60,000 nucleotides of DNA from positions 2,990,501 to 3,050,500 of the forward strand of contig NC_135559.1 in assembly GCF_964340395.1 (NCBI RefSeq). Direction: 5' to 3'. Below the pieces are notes generated by a model. The model searched no databases and was not told the origin of the DNA. It was given only the letters and a program-made list of their open reading frames with translations. The translations under genes and the position numbers were made by a program. Below are positions 11,801 through 22,205 of the stretch, in pieces. Origin of the DNA: Glandiceps talaboti. Taxonomy: Eukaryota; Hemichordata; Enteropneusta; Spengelidae. The first letter of the stretch is position 1, and each line of letters opens with the position of its first letter.

Positions 11801-14800
11801 TTTGAATAAAACTAAGATTTAAATAATTCCAACCTATCTACAGCTGGAACGTAGACAATAGAATCTAGAATCAAGATAACTTTGTATTATTTACTTACCC
11901 ACAATTCTTACAGCTGAAGTGATATGGATGATAGGTTTCCATCTGAAACTTGATATGACCTTCCTCAATAATGGTACTGAAAATAACATCAAACATTTGT
12001 TTATAAAACTACTCTAGTTGTCATGGTAACTATGCTTTACCCATAGCACCTAGAAATAGTATTAATTTAGGTAAAAAAATGGCATGGTGGGAGTCTTGCT
12101 TGTGAAAGTGGTTGAACACAGGTATAAATTATGTTTGACTTTGCTGTCACATACAGCAATTAAAATGCACACACTGCTGCTGTACTATCTTCTACCACTA
12201 GAAAATCTATACACTGAAATGATTTGTTGATCTGTGTGTGCAATTTGACTATGAAGTTTGTATACAGCATAATATCAATAAGAAGTATAATTCATTCAAA
12301 ATCACTTTATGAAATGTTTGATTTGTTTGTTTCTAAGATTCATTACTTGTATATAACACATAACTTGTACAGGTCTAGATAGGAATGCATTATACTTACT
12401 GGCAACGGAAACACACATATTTTCCAATAGCTAAAACAAGAACAACAAAAAAGAATTTTAAATAACAGATTATCAAATTTTCTTGTTACAAACATGTCAT
12501 ACAAACACATGGACACACAGAGACTGATGCACACATGGACACACAGAGACTGATGCACACATGGACACACAGAGACTGATGCACACATGGACACACAGAG
12601 ACTGATGCACACATGGACACACAGAGACTGATGCACACATGGACACACAGAGACTGATGCACACATGGACACACAGAGACTGATGCACACATGGACACAC
12701 AGAGACTGATGCACACATGGACACACAGAGACTGATGCACACATGGACACACAGAGACTGATATACACATGGACACACAGAGACTGATGCACACATGGAC
12801 ACACAGAGACTGATATACACATGGACACACAGAGATACACATGGACACACAGAGACTGATGCACACATGGACACACAGAGACTGATGCACACATGGACAC
12901 AGAGACTGATATACACATGGACACACAGAGACTGATATACACATGAACACACAGAGACTCGACTGACAGTGACAGACACATGGACACAGAGACTGATATA
13001 CACATGAACACACAGACTCGACTGACAGTGACAGACACATGGACACACAGACTGATATACACATGGACACACAGAGACTCAACTGACAGTGACAGACACA
13101 TGGACACAGAGACTGATATACACATGGACACACAGAGACTGATATACACATGAACACACAGAGACTCGACTGACAGACACATGGACACAGAGACTGACAC
13201 AGATAGGCACAAGCACACAGACACACAGACACAGAAACACACACACACAGACATGCATATACATTTGTGTACATTCATCAATGCTTTGATGTCAATACAT
13301 GTAGTTGTACTGTATAACAATCCTTGGTTGCATATTTCCTCCTAAATGTTCACTGGAACTCAGCAGTCAAAGTGTATTTGATTTCGTAAAAGCAATGGCA
13401 ACATGCCATGAATAGTAAGTTGAAATCTTTGTCTATCTAATCTATACTGTCTCTAATAACGTGCATGTCACATATCCATATTGCAACACTACTGAGTATA
13501 TGCATCCAGAGGGATAGGAGACTGTTGTAAGCATTTCAATAACACAATGTGACTTGGTGTTTTACTCAGACCATAAACCCTACGTGTTGGGTTTATGCTT
13601 AGACACTCCACACTTACTTTCAGCTCTCTCTCTCATGTGGCATGGTCTGCACAGAGCCCTGTAACATGAATAGAAATGAAGTTAACCATACTGAATACCA
13701 AAACATAGATTTCACATGGTGGAGAAGAGAATTTTAGCTTTTAATTTTACCGTAACATGACTACTTCATAACAGTCTGTCAGGATGCAATGATAACAATC
13801 TGTTATGATGCCCTCACAGGGTGAAATAACATAACTACATTTATAGAGGACATCGTTATCTGTGTGAGTTCAAACTTGGTTTATCATAGACTCAAATGAC
13901 GGATTATTGCCGTCAAGAGACTTAAAAATAACAATAGAGTAAATCTCGGTAGCTGTAATAACATTTTACATCAAGCTAGCCAGTCAACTTGAATTGAAAG
14001 GTGTTGTAAAACTTTATTGACACACTTGCCTATAGTAATACATGTAGCGCAGCAATCATCAAATGATTGGTATTTTTATGAAACCCGGCTAAGTGATAAT
14101 GTTCTATTTCAGATAACAAGAATTTGCTTCATTTATCTTATTCAGGGTTAAGTAACACTGGATGTTGTTTTCTAGTCTCTTGAAGGCAATAATCCAGTAT
14201 TTAAGTCCATGATCAACCTACTTGTTGACAAATCCAGTATCACATGATAGAGTGCCAAATAGCTAACACATAGGGGGTCAGGTGAGAGCGGTTGAGAGTT
14301 GGCCCCCTTAACTTACCGGTTTCTGCTTTTAACAAATCCAGTATCAGATAAAATAGTGCCACATATCTGATACATAGGGGGTCAGGTGAGATATTGAGTG
14401 TTGGCCTCCTTAACTTACCGGTTTCTGCTTTTCACAAATCCAGTATCAGATAAAATAGTGCCACATATCTGACACATAGGGGGGCAGGTGAGAGTGGTTG
14501 AGAGTTGGCCTCCTTAACTTACCGGTTTCTGCTTTTCACAAATCCAGTATCAGATAAAATAGTGCCACACAGCTGACACATAAAACAATCAGGATGCCAG
14601 CTCATATTCATGGCACGGATCACACGACCAATCACAAATTCACCTGAAAGACAACATCATGTGACAACTTCAAATCATCAACAGTAAATTAGTATGCAAA
14701 TTAGTATGCAAATTATGTGAGTAAATTCAATGTCTCAATGTTGAGAGCTTAACTTGAAGAATCATAACAAAATAAAACTGAAAGCTGCACTGTACTAGCT

Positions 14801-17800
14801 GCAACTGAATAATTTCTTGAAACTTTTTTAATAGATACAATGACTTTGTGCTATACCCTACACACAGTATTGAATGACTTGTGAGTAAGCATAGCTGTGT
14901 ATCAGTGTACATAGTATCATGCAATATATCCAACCAAATTGATTTTTGGGTCCGCACCTAAAAATCAGCACCCTAATGAATCACGATTTCAACTTATCAT
15001 TATACTACTTATAGATACAATATTTTAAAAGTAACCATGGTTAAAGAAAAATATGGTTGTCATGGTTACAGAATAAAAAACATGGTTGTCATGGTTAAAG
15101 AAAACATGCGTCAACTCATGTACTGATGAGAGATTGTCATTACTTCTGCTACTTTTATTCACGCAAAGATAAATTTTGGGAAACAACATCTGTCTTTGTG
15201 AGATTTATTGTTGGCAGCTTTTGAGATCATTGTTAGCCAGGAATTAGGCATTTTCTGCAAAAACTTATAATCAATGTCAACCTGAACATGGTCAACTATT
15301 GTCGATAGAGGGCATTATAATATACCTAGTGATAATGCTGTGCCATGATTCGCTAGAGTCAGTCACGTGATAGGAAAATAGAATGACTATTTCCCTAGGG
15401 GAATAGTTCCATAAACAATTACATGGTCACGTGACCACCGCGAGTTCACAGCAGGTCAAAATGGCAGCTTCTGAGGATGTCGTCTGCCACCGCGAGTTCA
15501 CAGCATGAGGTATATTATAAAACACATATTGCCTGGCCTATATTCGGGCTATAGCACCCGTTCATTACCCCCTCGTGACTGTGAGTTACCAGAATCACAT
15601 GGTTCTGGTAACTCACAGTCCCTTGGGTGTAATAAATGGGTGCTATAGCCCGAATATAGGCCAGGCAAAATGTGTTCACTATAGTCATCGGAAGATGGAG
15701 GGAGGGATAACATGTACTCACCACATCGACCACAGCATGGTGCAAACAAGACATGAAAGTCATGCTCACAGTATTTACGGCCTTCAAACTGTAAAGATAC
15801 AATGGACATATAGAATACAAAACTTTATACATGATAAATGATGATGCAATGGAATTCTACTAAATCTATGCATGCAAGAGCGCCCTCAACTTGCCTCAAG
15901 AACATTAATTTCTGTCTATACTTTGAAACTCGAGAAATTACATGTTCTGATTGCACTCATGGCTTCATACACAAACTTTAATACACTAACAAGTTATTTA
16001 CATTGCTTAGTCATGCTGCCCCCTGGCTTTAATACCACACATAGACCCAGTTTAATTATGCAGAATAGGTGCATGAAAATATACCGAACTACAGATGAAT
16101 GCATTTTGATTATGTGTCATACGACTTAAAACTAAACATCAAACTACTCAGCTGAGTTTGTCGAGTTTGTTTCTTGTCCTGTCCTGATTCCTCACTACAG
16201 TAGAACAGTCAGGACATTTTTGTGTTTGCCATGTGATTAGAAGTAATAAGTATTTGAGAGGTCAAAAACAAATGGTTACGTCTAAGATAAAGTGAAAGAA
16301 TCTGACAACAAACATACCTCAAAAAACATTCCATCTGGAAAAGGTCGGAAGCACTGAGCACATCTATAGATGGAGAGATAAAAAAAGAAAATTATCAGTA
16401 CTAATCACTACTATGATGTTGGTGTTAAAATTACAATACATGTGATACATAGCATACATGTAGGAAATATTCAAATAATGACCCTACTAACTTCTCTGTC
16501 ATTAGTTTTGTAGCTTTTCAGAAAATTTCACCTTCTGAGTATGCTACCCATAAGTATCACCTTAAAGGGCCATCTTTCATTCCCAGGTCAGTGAGTACAT
16601 GTTACTTAATAGTTCTCTGAACAAAAAATAATTCTAGTGACAGCTGGTACGGCTTTAGATCTCAAAAGGTAGCTTCTAGACATTACATTTCTACTTGTAA
16701 GCACCATAGTTAAGGACAAGATAAATATCTGCTACTACAACTACTACTATTATTAGTCAGTCGGTGGCAGAATTTTAGACAGTTTCAACAATTCTATTCT
16801 GACCACCACCGCCACTGCCACCACCACCATCACCACCACTAGTCAGCATGTCAGAATTTTAGACAGTTTCACCAATTCTATTCTGACCACCACTGCCACT
16901 ACCACCACTATCACCACCACTAGTCAGCATGTCAGAATTTTAGACAGTTTCACCAATTCTATTCTGACCACCACTGCCACTGCCACCACTATCACCATTC
17001 AGCGTGTCAGAATTTTAGACAGTTTCGCCCATTCTATTCTGTTCTCCATCAAGTTTGGCAAGTCTTCTTGCAGCACCCCGATATCCCTCGCAACAAAAAT
17101 GTCAGGGAAAGTGTATTTCAGTCTGCCTCGGTTCTTTCTGCCATATTTGGGTGAAACCACAGGACAAGTTTGGATACTGGTTCCTTTGTATTTATGTAGG
17201 AATGCCCAGAAAGCTTGAGGCATCTTTGACATATTTTCCACCTTTTTCCTAGCTAATAATATAGTATGTTCCGGGCCATACACGTATTCACGCTATATTT
17301 CTTTGATTTATACCTTGTTCATGTACACTCTCTGAACTCCTTGCTTTGATTTATAGCTAATTTTTAAAATCATCAGAGTTTTAAATTTACAACTAGTTCT
17401 TCTCATGTCAGTAGATATAATTATATGTACATTTCTGATAAATTAATCACTACTTTGCCTCATATTATGCATATAATTACTTCATGTATGAGATGTTTAC
17501 ATGTCGTGGACTACACCATAGTCTCAGAAGTGAACCCAAGCATCAATAATGGCAACACACAATATTTTGGGTTTTAAATCAATATTTTCTGACAAATTTT
17601 CATATTCTGACAGAAATTCATATTGAATATTATCACTTCCTGAGTACACTTACTCATAATACATATATACAGTATTATGTTTTAAATATTTTGGCTACAT
17701 GGTTGAGAGAAAACCCTACATGTACTAGTACATATATTGATGGCTACATAAATACATTTTCTGAAACATTTATAATGTCATCCAGGCAATGAAAATATAC

Positions 17801-20800
17801 ATGTGACTATGAGTATCTACAAGGGAAATGTTTTAGGGAAAAACATGTTCTGTAAATACATCTCAATATTATAACATAAGATACACTATAAATGAAAATT
17901 CCTATTCATGGAGTCAAAATAATTTTTTGAAATCAAATCTCAGAAGTTGGTGTTTGTTTTACTGAAATTTGTTTTACTATGCGTAGAAATTTTCATCTAT
18001 CAATACAATTTTTTAAATTACTTTTATTCTTGCAAGTATAACACTAGATGTACGTCATTGATTCATTGATCTCCTAAAGTCTTGAGTCTTGAGATATGAA
18101 AGGTTAAACCCTCCGACTCAAACACATACAGTTTAAAATTGAATGATATTATTCACTATGGAGAACATATTATACATATATATAATGACAGTACTAACTT
18201 TATTACACAACTGTATCGTCAGTGAATACAGTATGGTAAACAACAACAACAACAACAATGTTAATAACAACATCAAAACATTTTTTGTGTGTTATGAATA
18301 TCAGTGACTATGACATACAACTTTTGGTTCAAGACTGGGACGCATATTTTCATTTCATGAAACAAAAAGATCTTCTTGAGTCAAGAATCTTGTCACAAAT
18401 TTTATGTATGTATATAATGAGTAAATAGTGGGGTTTTCTGAGAGAGATTTCTACTTGCTGATAGGGGTGCACTAATACTCCAGATACTATAATTGTATAA
18501 ACTGTACGGTTGTTCAGGAACAAACTTGATCAAATAATCTCAACATTTGACTATGGATTGCATGCATGGCATTTAAAACTTAGTAACTAAAATATGTTTG
18601 ATGTCATTCAAAACTTAGTAACTAAAATATGTTTGATATCACGGGGTATTTATATGTGGGGGGGGGGTATTACATTTTGTGTTATGAATATCAGTGACTG
18701 GCATACAACTTTTGGTTCAAGACTAGGGACACATTTTATGTATGAGCTACATATTAGTGAGGTAAGAATTTGAAGCATTTTCTTGGTCACAGCATACTCT
18801 GCTAGATTCATGAGATTGTGCAGACATGTCTGAGGTCAGAGGTCATTCCCCAGGTCATGCACAGAGTGTGAATGGGCTGACTGACCTTGTCACCCACTGC
18901 AGTTGTCTCATATATTTTACGGTGGTTGTAATACCTCAATGTTTTCAGAGTTCAGCACGTTGCGATAAATTTTTCCCGCCAAAATTTGTGGAAAAGATAT
19001 TGAAGTCTGCCCAAATCTTGATAATAAATGTAGTCTTGAAATAGTTTCCCTCTAAAAGTTGTTGAACAGAAATCATTGTTTTTTTGACATTTTTATCCAA
19101 TAGTCATTTTGAATTGAGAAGTATTTTTTATAATGTCTATAAATACAATGAAATATACAAATACATAAATGTTTCAACTGTTTTGTCAGAACTATACCCA
19201 CCAAAGGTACAGTTGAGTAGTTAAAATTACAGTACATAGTAAGCTGATGAATAATTTTGTCTAACTTTTGTCTACTCTGCACTGGTAGGGCAATGAACCT
19301 TTTGGTTTGGTTACACACCCAATTTTTTTTATCATAAATGTATTCCTTTCAGACTTCTACAAGTGGCTATACAGGAAATATATCATCTCAAATTACAAGG
19401 AAACATATTATATGTATGTCTGGAGGTCTTGTCTGATCTCCAAGGAAGATTGCAAGTCAGTGGGCTGAATTTTAATGAAATCAATTTTGAACACTTGAAA
19501 TCTTTAAGTTTAAAAGTATGGAAGATTGTGCAAATGCCGTTTAAAATCGCAAAGAAACAATAAAAGAAGTTGATTTTCTCATTTCTATTAAAACATAGGC
19601 TCAAAATGTTATATATGAGTATGAAATGGGTGGGGGGGGGGGGGTTATACATTCTTCACACCCAATTTGTGGGTAGCTTTTCAATGTTCACAGTAATTTA
19701 CGTATCAAATTATACTTGTTAAAATTTTAGTACTCACATAGTGACTTCATAAAGGTTCAAAATCCTCATCAGTACATTTTGAAGTTTTTAAATTTTTCTA
19801 GAATTCATTTGAGCTTAATGAGGAAATCGTTTTCACTCTTAATAAATTATATTCATACTAAATTGTAGCACTATGATCACAACATTCACTGAGAAAGTCA
19901 CTTTAAAAAAATGTGTACTTTCATAATTATACATTGTGACATCTATCAAATTACACCTACATGTAGTCTCAATTGTAAAATATAGGACTCCATAATTCAA
20001 CTATGGCCTATAATACATACATCAATCCATGACATGTTAATGATTAAAAAAATCCAAAGAATTTTTTTGTCAACTGATTCTAAAAATTGCAATGCTTTTA
20101 TCTTGGTAGTATAATGATCATAGCAATGTGAAATAATAATAACTTCACTCGTGATGCAAACACATCTTATTTTCAAAAATAAAATTTTTAAGTATCTTTA
20201 AATAATTCAAGCCATTATTTATGGTCACATAATTCATTTACATGTAGTATAAGTTGTCAGATGTAATGCTGACACAACTTTGAGTAATGAAACTTGGCAT
20301 AAATACTAACATACCAGTACAGGCATAGTCTAGTGCTATCTGTGGCATCAAATTCTCAAGATCTCTCTTTAGTCTAGTGCTATCCATGGCATCAAATCTC
20401 AAAATCTCTCTTTAGTCTAGTGCTATCCATGGCATCAAATCTCAAGATCTCTCTTTAGTCTAGTGCTATCCATCGCATCAAATCTCAAGATCTCTCTTTA
20501 GTCTAGTACTATCTGTGGCATCAAATCTCAAGATCTCTCTTTAGTCTAGTACTATCTGTGGCATAGAATCTCAAGATATCTCTTTAGTCTAGAGGCTATC
20601 CATGGCATCAAATCTCAAGATCTCTCTTTAGTCTAGAGGCTATCTGTGGCATCAAATCTCAAGATCTCTCTTTAGTCTAGAGGCTATCTGTGGCATCAAA
20701 TCTCAAGATATCTCTTTAGTCTAGTGCTATCTGTGGCATCAAATCTCAAGATCTCTCTTTAGTCTAGTACTATCTGTGGCATCAAATCTCAAAATCTCTC

Positions 20801-21462
20801 TTTAGTCTAGTGCTATCTACATGTATGTCATCAAATCTCAAGATCTCTCTTTAGTCTAGAGGCTATCTGTGGCATCAAATCTCAAGATCTCTCTTTAGTC
20901 TAGAGGCTATCCATGGCATTAAATCTCAAGATCTCTCTTGAGTCTAGTGCTACCCTGCATCGTATCTCAGAATCTCTCTTGAGTCTAGTGCTATCCTGCA
21001 TCAAATCCCAAAATCTTTCTTGAGTTAGTTTGGAATCCATGTGGATTGGGATTTTCAATTTTGGTTTTTCCACCTAATTTAAAATCCCCATCTGCATGGA
21101 TTCCAGGCTACTCTGGAGTCAGAGAGATGATCGATTCAATACCATATTAGCATTTAGACAAATACAGATATAACTTAGCTGGTACTGTAGTCCTGCATTC
21201 AAGGATACAGTGTATATATTTATACTCCAAACACTTAGTAGAGTCACATTATTCATGTAATGAGATGTCAGATGTACTGTTCACAAATAGCATGATGATA
21301 TATGGTCATTGAGGATATGAAAATCAATAATGTATTCATTCATTCTTTCATGTATTCATTCATTCATTCATTCATTCATTCAATCAATCAACAGTTCTGT
21401 CAATCAATTGATTGATCAATCAATCAATCAATCAATCAGTCAGTTGATTGATCTGTCAACTG

Positions 21463-21498
<36 letters not shown>

Positions 21499-21964
21499 CT
21501 GTATAAGGTGTTTGTTTCCAGTACAATGTAAAGTTCAGAGACACTACCATTAGAAGGCAAAACAATATGATTTCATACTAATACTATTCTCAGTACATTT
21601 TAAGATGAAACCCACTAATCTGTCACAGCCGAGAAAGAAATCTAGTCCTGCTCAGGGCCTATTATTTCATCCCAGCTTCTCATATTACATGTAGCGTTTC
21701 AGTATATATGATTATTTTTTTGTTTTGGGTTAATATTTCTGTAGCTCTGCCAGACATCTGTTTTTTTCATGTAAAACTTAACCCTTATCTGACATGCACC
21801 TTTAAAGGAGCCCCATCAGGTCAGAAAATTAATGATAATAGTAATCTTATATATACTTACACAAAACACTGTTCATGCCATAGTTCTCCATTACAGTTAA
21901 TGATACGTTCTTCAGTAAGAAAGCCTTCACTACATCGTGTACATATTGTGTGCGGCATTGCCAT
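8727..21964 (-). CDS. LIMS1: PINCH/LIMS family five-LIM-domain adaptor, 12 coding exons
   Basis: Coding exons, 5' to 3' on the minus strand: 21861-21964, 16318-16363, 15722-15788, 14523-14643, 13618-13658, 12400-12430, 11899-11976, 11457-11607, 11147-11239, 10275-10326, 9802-9877, 8727-8880. They total 1014 nt (337 residues plus stop), and every junction keeps phase and has a GT donor and AG acceptor. Five LIM domains have complete zinc ligands: LIM1 C8,C11,H30,C33,C36,C39,C57,D60; LIM2 C69-C119; LIM3 C133-C182; LIM4 C191-H241; LIM5 C250-C302. A basic tail (KKRLKK, 311-316) follows, like the PINCH C-terminus. Known of the family: PINCH binds the ankyrin repeats of ILK through LIM1 and, with parvin, forms the ILK-PINCH-parvin complex at integrin adhesions. 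The symbol is by family; this could be the single invertebrate PINCH (unc-97/steamer duck type). The start ATG has A at -3 and G at +4. An in-frame upstream ATG at 25826, on a separate 5' exon, would add 10 residues. Confidence 0.95.
9802..9877 (-). CDS. LIMS1: PINCH coding exon 11 (LIM5)
   Basis: Encodes [15 protein letters not shown] then [10 protein letters not shown]. Acceptor tgacag, donor gtaag. C271, H274, C277 and C280 of LIM5. Confidence 0.93.
10275..10326 (-). CDS. LIMS1: PINCH coding exon 10 (LIM5 start)
   Basis: Encodes [17 protein letters not shown]. Acceptor ttctag, donor AAG|gtaag. C250 and C253 of LIM5. Confidence 0.92.
11147..11239 (-). CDS. LIMS1: PINCH coding exon 9 (LIM4)
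   Basis: Exactly 31 codons, phase 0 at both ends: [18 protein letters not shown] then [11 protein letters not shown]. Acceptor tttag, donor CAG|gtaag. LIM4 ligands C217, C220, C238 and H241. Confidence 0.95.
11457..11607 (-). CDS. LIMS1: PINCH coding exon 8 (LIM3 end, LIM4 start)
   Basis: Encodes [16 protein letters not shown], then [20 protein letters not shown] and ALGKSWHVE. Nearly the same as vertebrate PINCH. Acceptor ttacag, donor GAG|gtaggt. Confidence 0.95.
11899..11976 (-). CDS. LIMS1: PINCH coding exon 7 (LIM3)
   Basis: Encodes [20 protein letters not shown] then SCKNC. Acceptor tttcag, donor TGG|gtaagt. It contributes H153, H156, C159 and C162. Confidence 0.93.
12400..12430 (-). 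CDS. LIMS1: PINCH coding exon 6 (LIM3 start)
   Basis: A 31-nt microexon encoding IGKYVCFRC (C133 and C136 of LIM3). Acceptor ttttag, donor CCA|gtaagt. Its upstream intron holds a large 26-bp minisatellite. Confidence 0.9.
12505..13195. repeat. 26-bp minisatellite in a PINCH intron
   Basis: More than 20 copies of acacatggacacacagagac plus tgatgc or tgatat, with a variant end carrying actcgactgacagtgacag. Long minus-strand frames ([10 protein letters not shown]-like) are repeat translation. Confidence 0.9.
13618..13658 (-). CDS. LIMS1: PINCH coding exon 5 (LIM2 end)
   Basis: A 41-nt exon encoding [13 protein letters not shown], with acceptor ttacag and donor AAA|gtaagt. It carries the last two LIM2 zinc ligands. 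Confidence 0.9.
14218..14513. repeat. three tandem partial copies of PINCH exon 4 with donor
   Basis: Period 102-104 bp. Donor-like CCG|gtaag at 14317 and 14419 copies the true junction at 14523; the copy at 14218 is decayed. In the third copy, the last ~50 coding nt match the real exon. Confidence 0.88.
14523..14643 (-). CDS. LIMS1: PINCH coding exon 4 (LIM2)
   Basis: Encodes [20 protein letters not shown] then FMCQLCG and DTGFVKSRN. Acceptor ttcag at 14644-14645, donor CCG|gtaag. The 3' half of this exon and its donor are copied in tandem just downstream (14218-14513). Confidence 0.94.
15521..15676. mobile_element. foldback element / long hairpin 2, in a PINCH intron
   Basis: The arms start aacacatattgcctggccta and end taggccaggcaaaatgtgtt. 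They pair over more than 65 bp around a short loop (near 15598). Its right end is 45 bp from PINCH coding exon 3. Confidence 0.8.
15722..15788 (-). CDS. LIMS1: PINCH coding exon 3 (LIM1 end, LIM2 start)
   Basis: Encodes [11 protein letters not shown] then [11 protein letters not shown], a hallmark stretch of PINCH. Acceptor acag at 15789-15790, donor gtgagt. It carries the last two LIM1 ligands and the first two of LIM2. Confidence 0.94.
16318..16363 (-). CDS. LIMS1: PINCH coding exon 2 (LIM1)
   Basis: Encodes [15 protein letters not shown]. Acceptor tatag, donor GAG|gtatgt. It supplies the second zinc knuckle of LIM1 and joins phase 2 to phase 0. Confidence 0.93.
16775..17045. repeat. ~84-bp tandem repeat, three copies
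   Basis: Copies of gtcagaattttagacagttt and caattctattctgaccacca with a (cca)n stretch. The last copy runs into the LINE fragment at 17040. Confidence 0.8.
17040..17283 (-). pseudogene. LINE (non-LTR retrotransposon) ORF2 C-terminal fragment
   Basis: Minus strand reads [19 protein letters not shown] then [19 protein letters not shown]. This is the pattern RGRP-x-TYxD...GL...ELxxLMxDRxxWxxL at the end of many animal LINE reverse-transcriptase ORFs. No RT core is nearby, so it is a short 5'-truncated remnant in the first PINCH intron. Confidence 0.5.
20325..21030. repeat. 43-44-bp minisatellite
   Basis: About 16 copies of ctagtgctatccatggcatc followed by aaatctcaagatctctcttt. The unit matches the arm of the foldback element at 50170-50570. 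Confidence 0.9.
21335..21496. repeat. (CATT)n and (CAAT)n tetranucleotide block
   Basis: cattcattcatt changes to caatcaatcaat, with internal palindromes (caatcaattgattg). Confidence 0.9.
21861..21964 (-). CDS. LIMS1: PINCH coding exon 1 (start, LIM1 first half)
   Basis: Starts ATG GCA ATG and encodes [15 protein letters not shown], then [11 protein letters not shown], with the first four LIM1 zinc ligands. It ends GT|gtaag and joins in frame to the next exon (V-C-A-Q-C). The 16 nt from 21965 to 21980 belong to the same exon before the ATG. Confidence 0.93.
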
Positions 21965-21980
21965 ACTCCCTGTACTTTCA

Positions 21981-22205
21981 CTGAAAACAAACAAACAAAC
22001 AAACCAAGACCTTTCAAATATCTGTTATTGCCAAATTTTCACTGAAAACAAACAAACAAACAAACAAACAAACAAACAAACACAAATATCTGTGTCACTG
22101 TCATACTTTCACTGAAAACAAACAAACCAAGATCTTTCAAATATCTGTGTCGTTGCATATATTCTCACTGAAAACAAAACCCCCAGATCTTTCAAATATC
22201 TGTGT
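21981..22205. repeat. tandem repeat of the PINCH coding exon 1 acceptor
   Basis: Four copies of ttcactgaaaacaaac (acceptor-like ct at 21981, 22042, 22112, 22168), each followed by ctttcaaatatctgt. On the minus strand each reads as a T-rich tract ending cag. Confidence 0.75.

Larger units (their letters stand above)
16364..21860. other. PINCH intron between coding exons 1 and 2
   Basis: No exon found. It contains the repeats at 16775, 20325 and 21330, the LINE fragment at 17040, and a diverged ~130-bp direct repeat (18275-18370 and 18670-18740, gttatgaatatcagtgac). Confidence 0.6.

Noticed and set aside
12343-13320. 325-residue Cys/Val/Ser-rich open frame
   Set aside because: Translation of the 26-bp minisatellite inside a PINCH intron.
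20325-21030. CRISPR array
   Set aside because: Regular ~43-bp units but no distinct spacers; tandem minisatellite in a eukaryotic intron.
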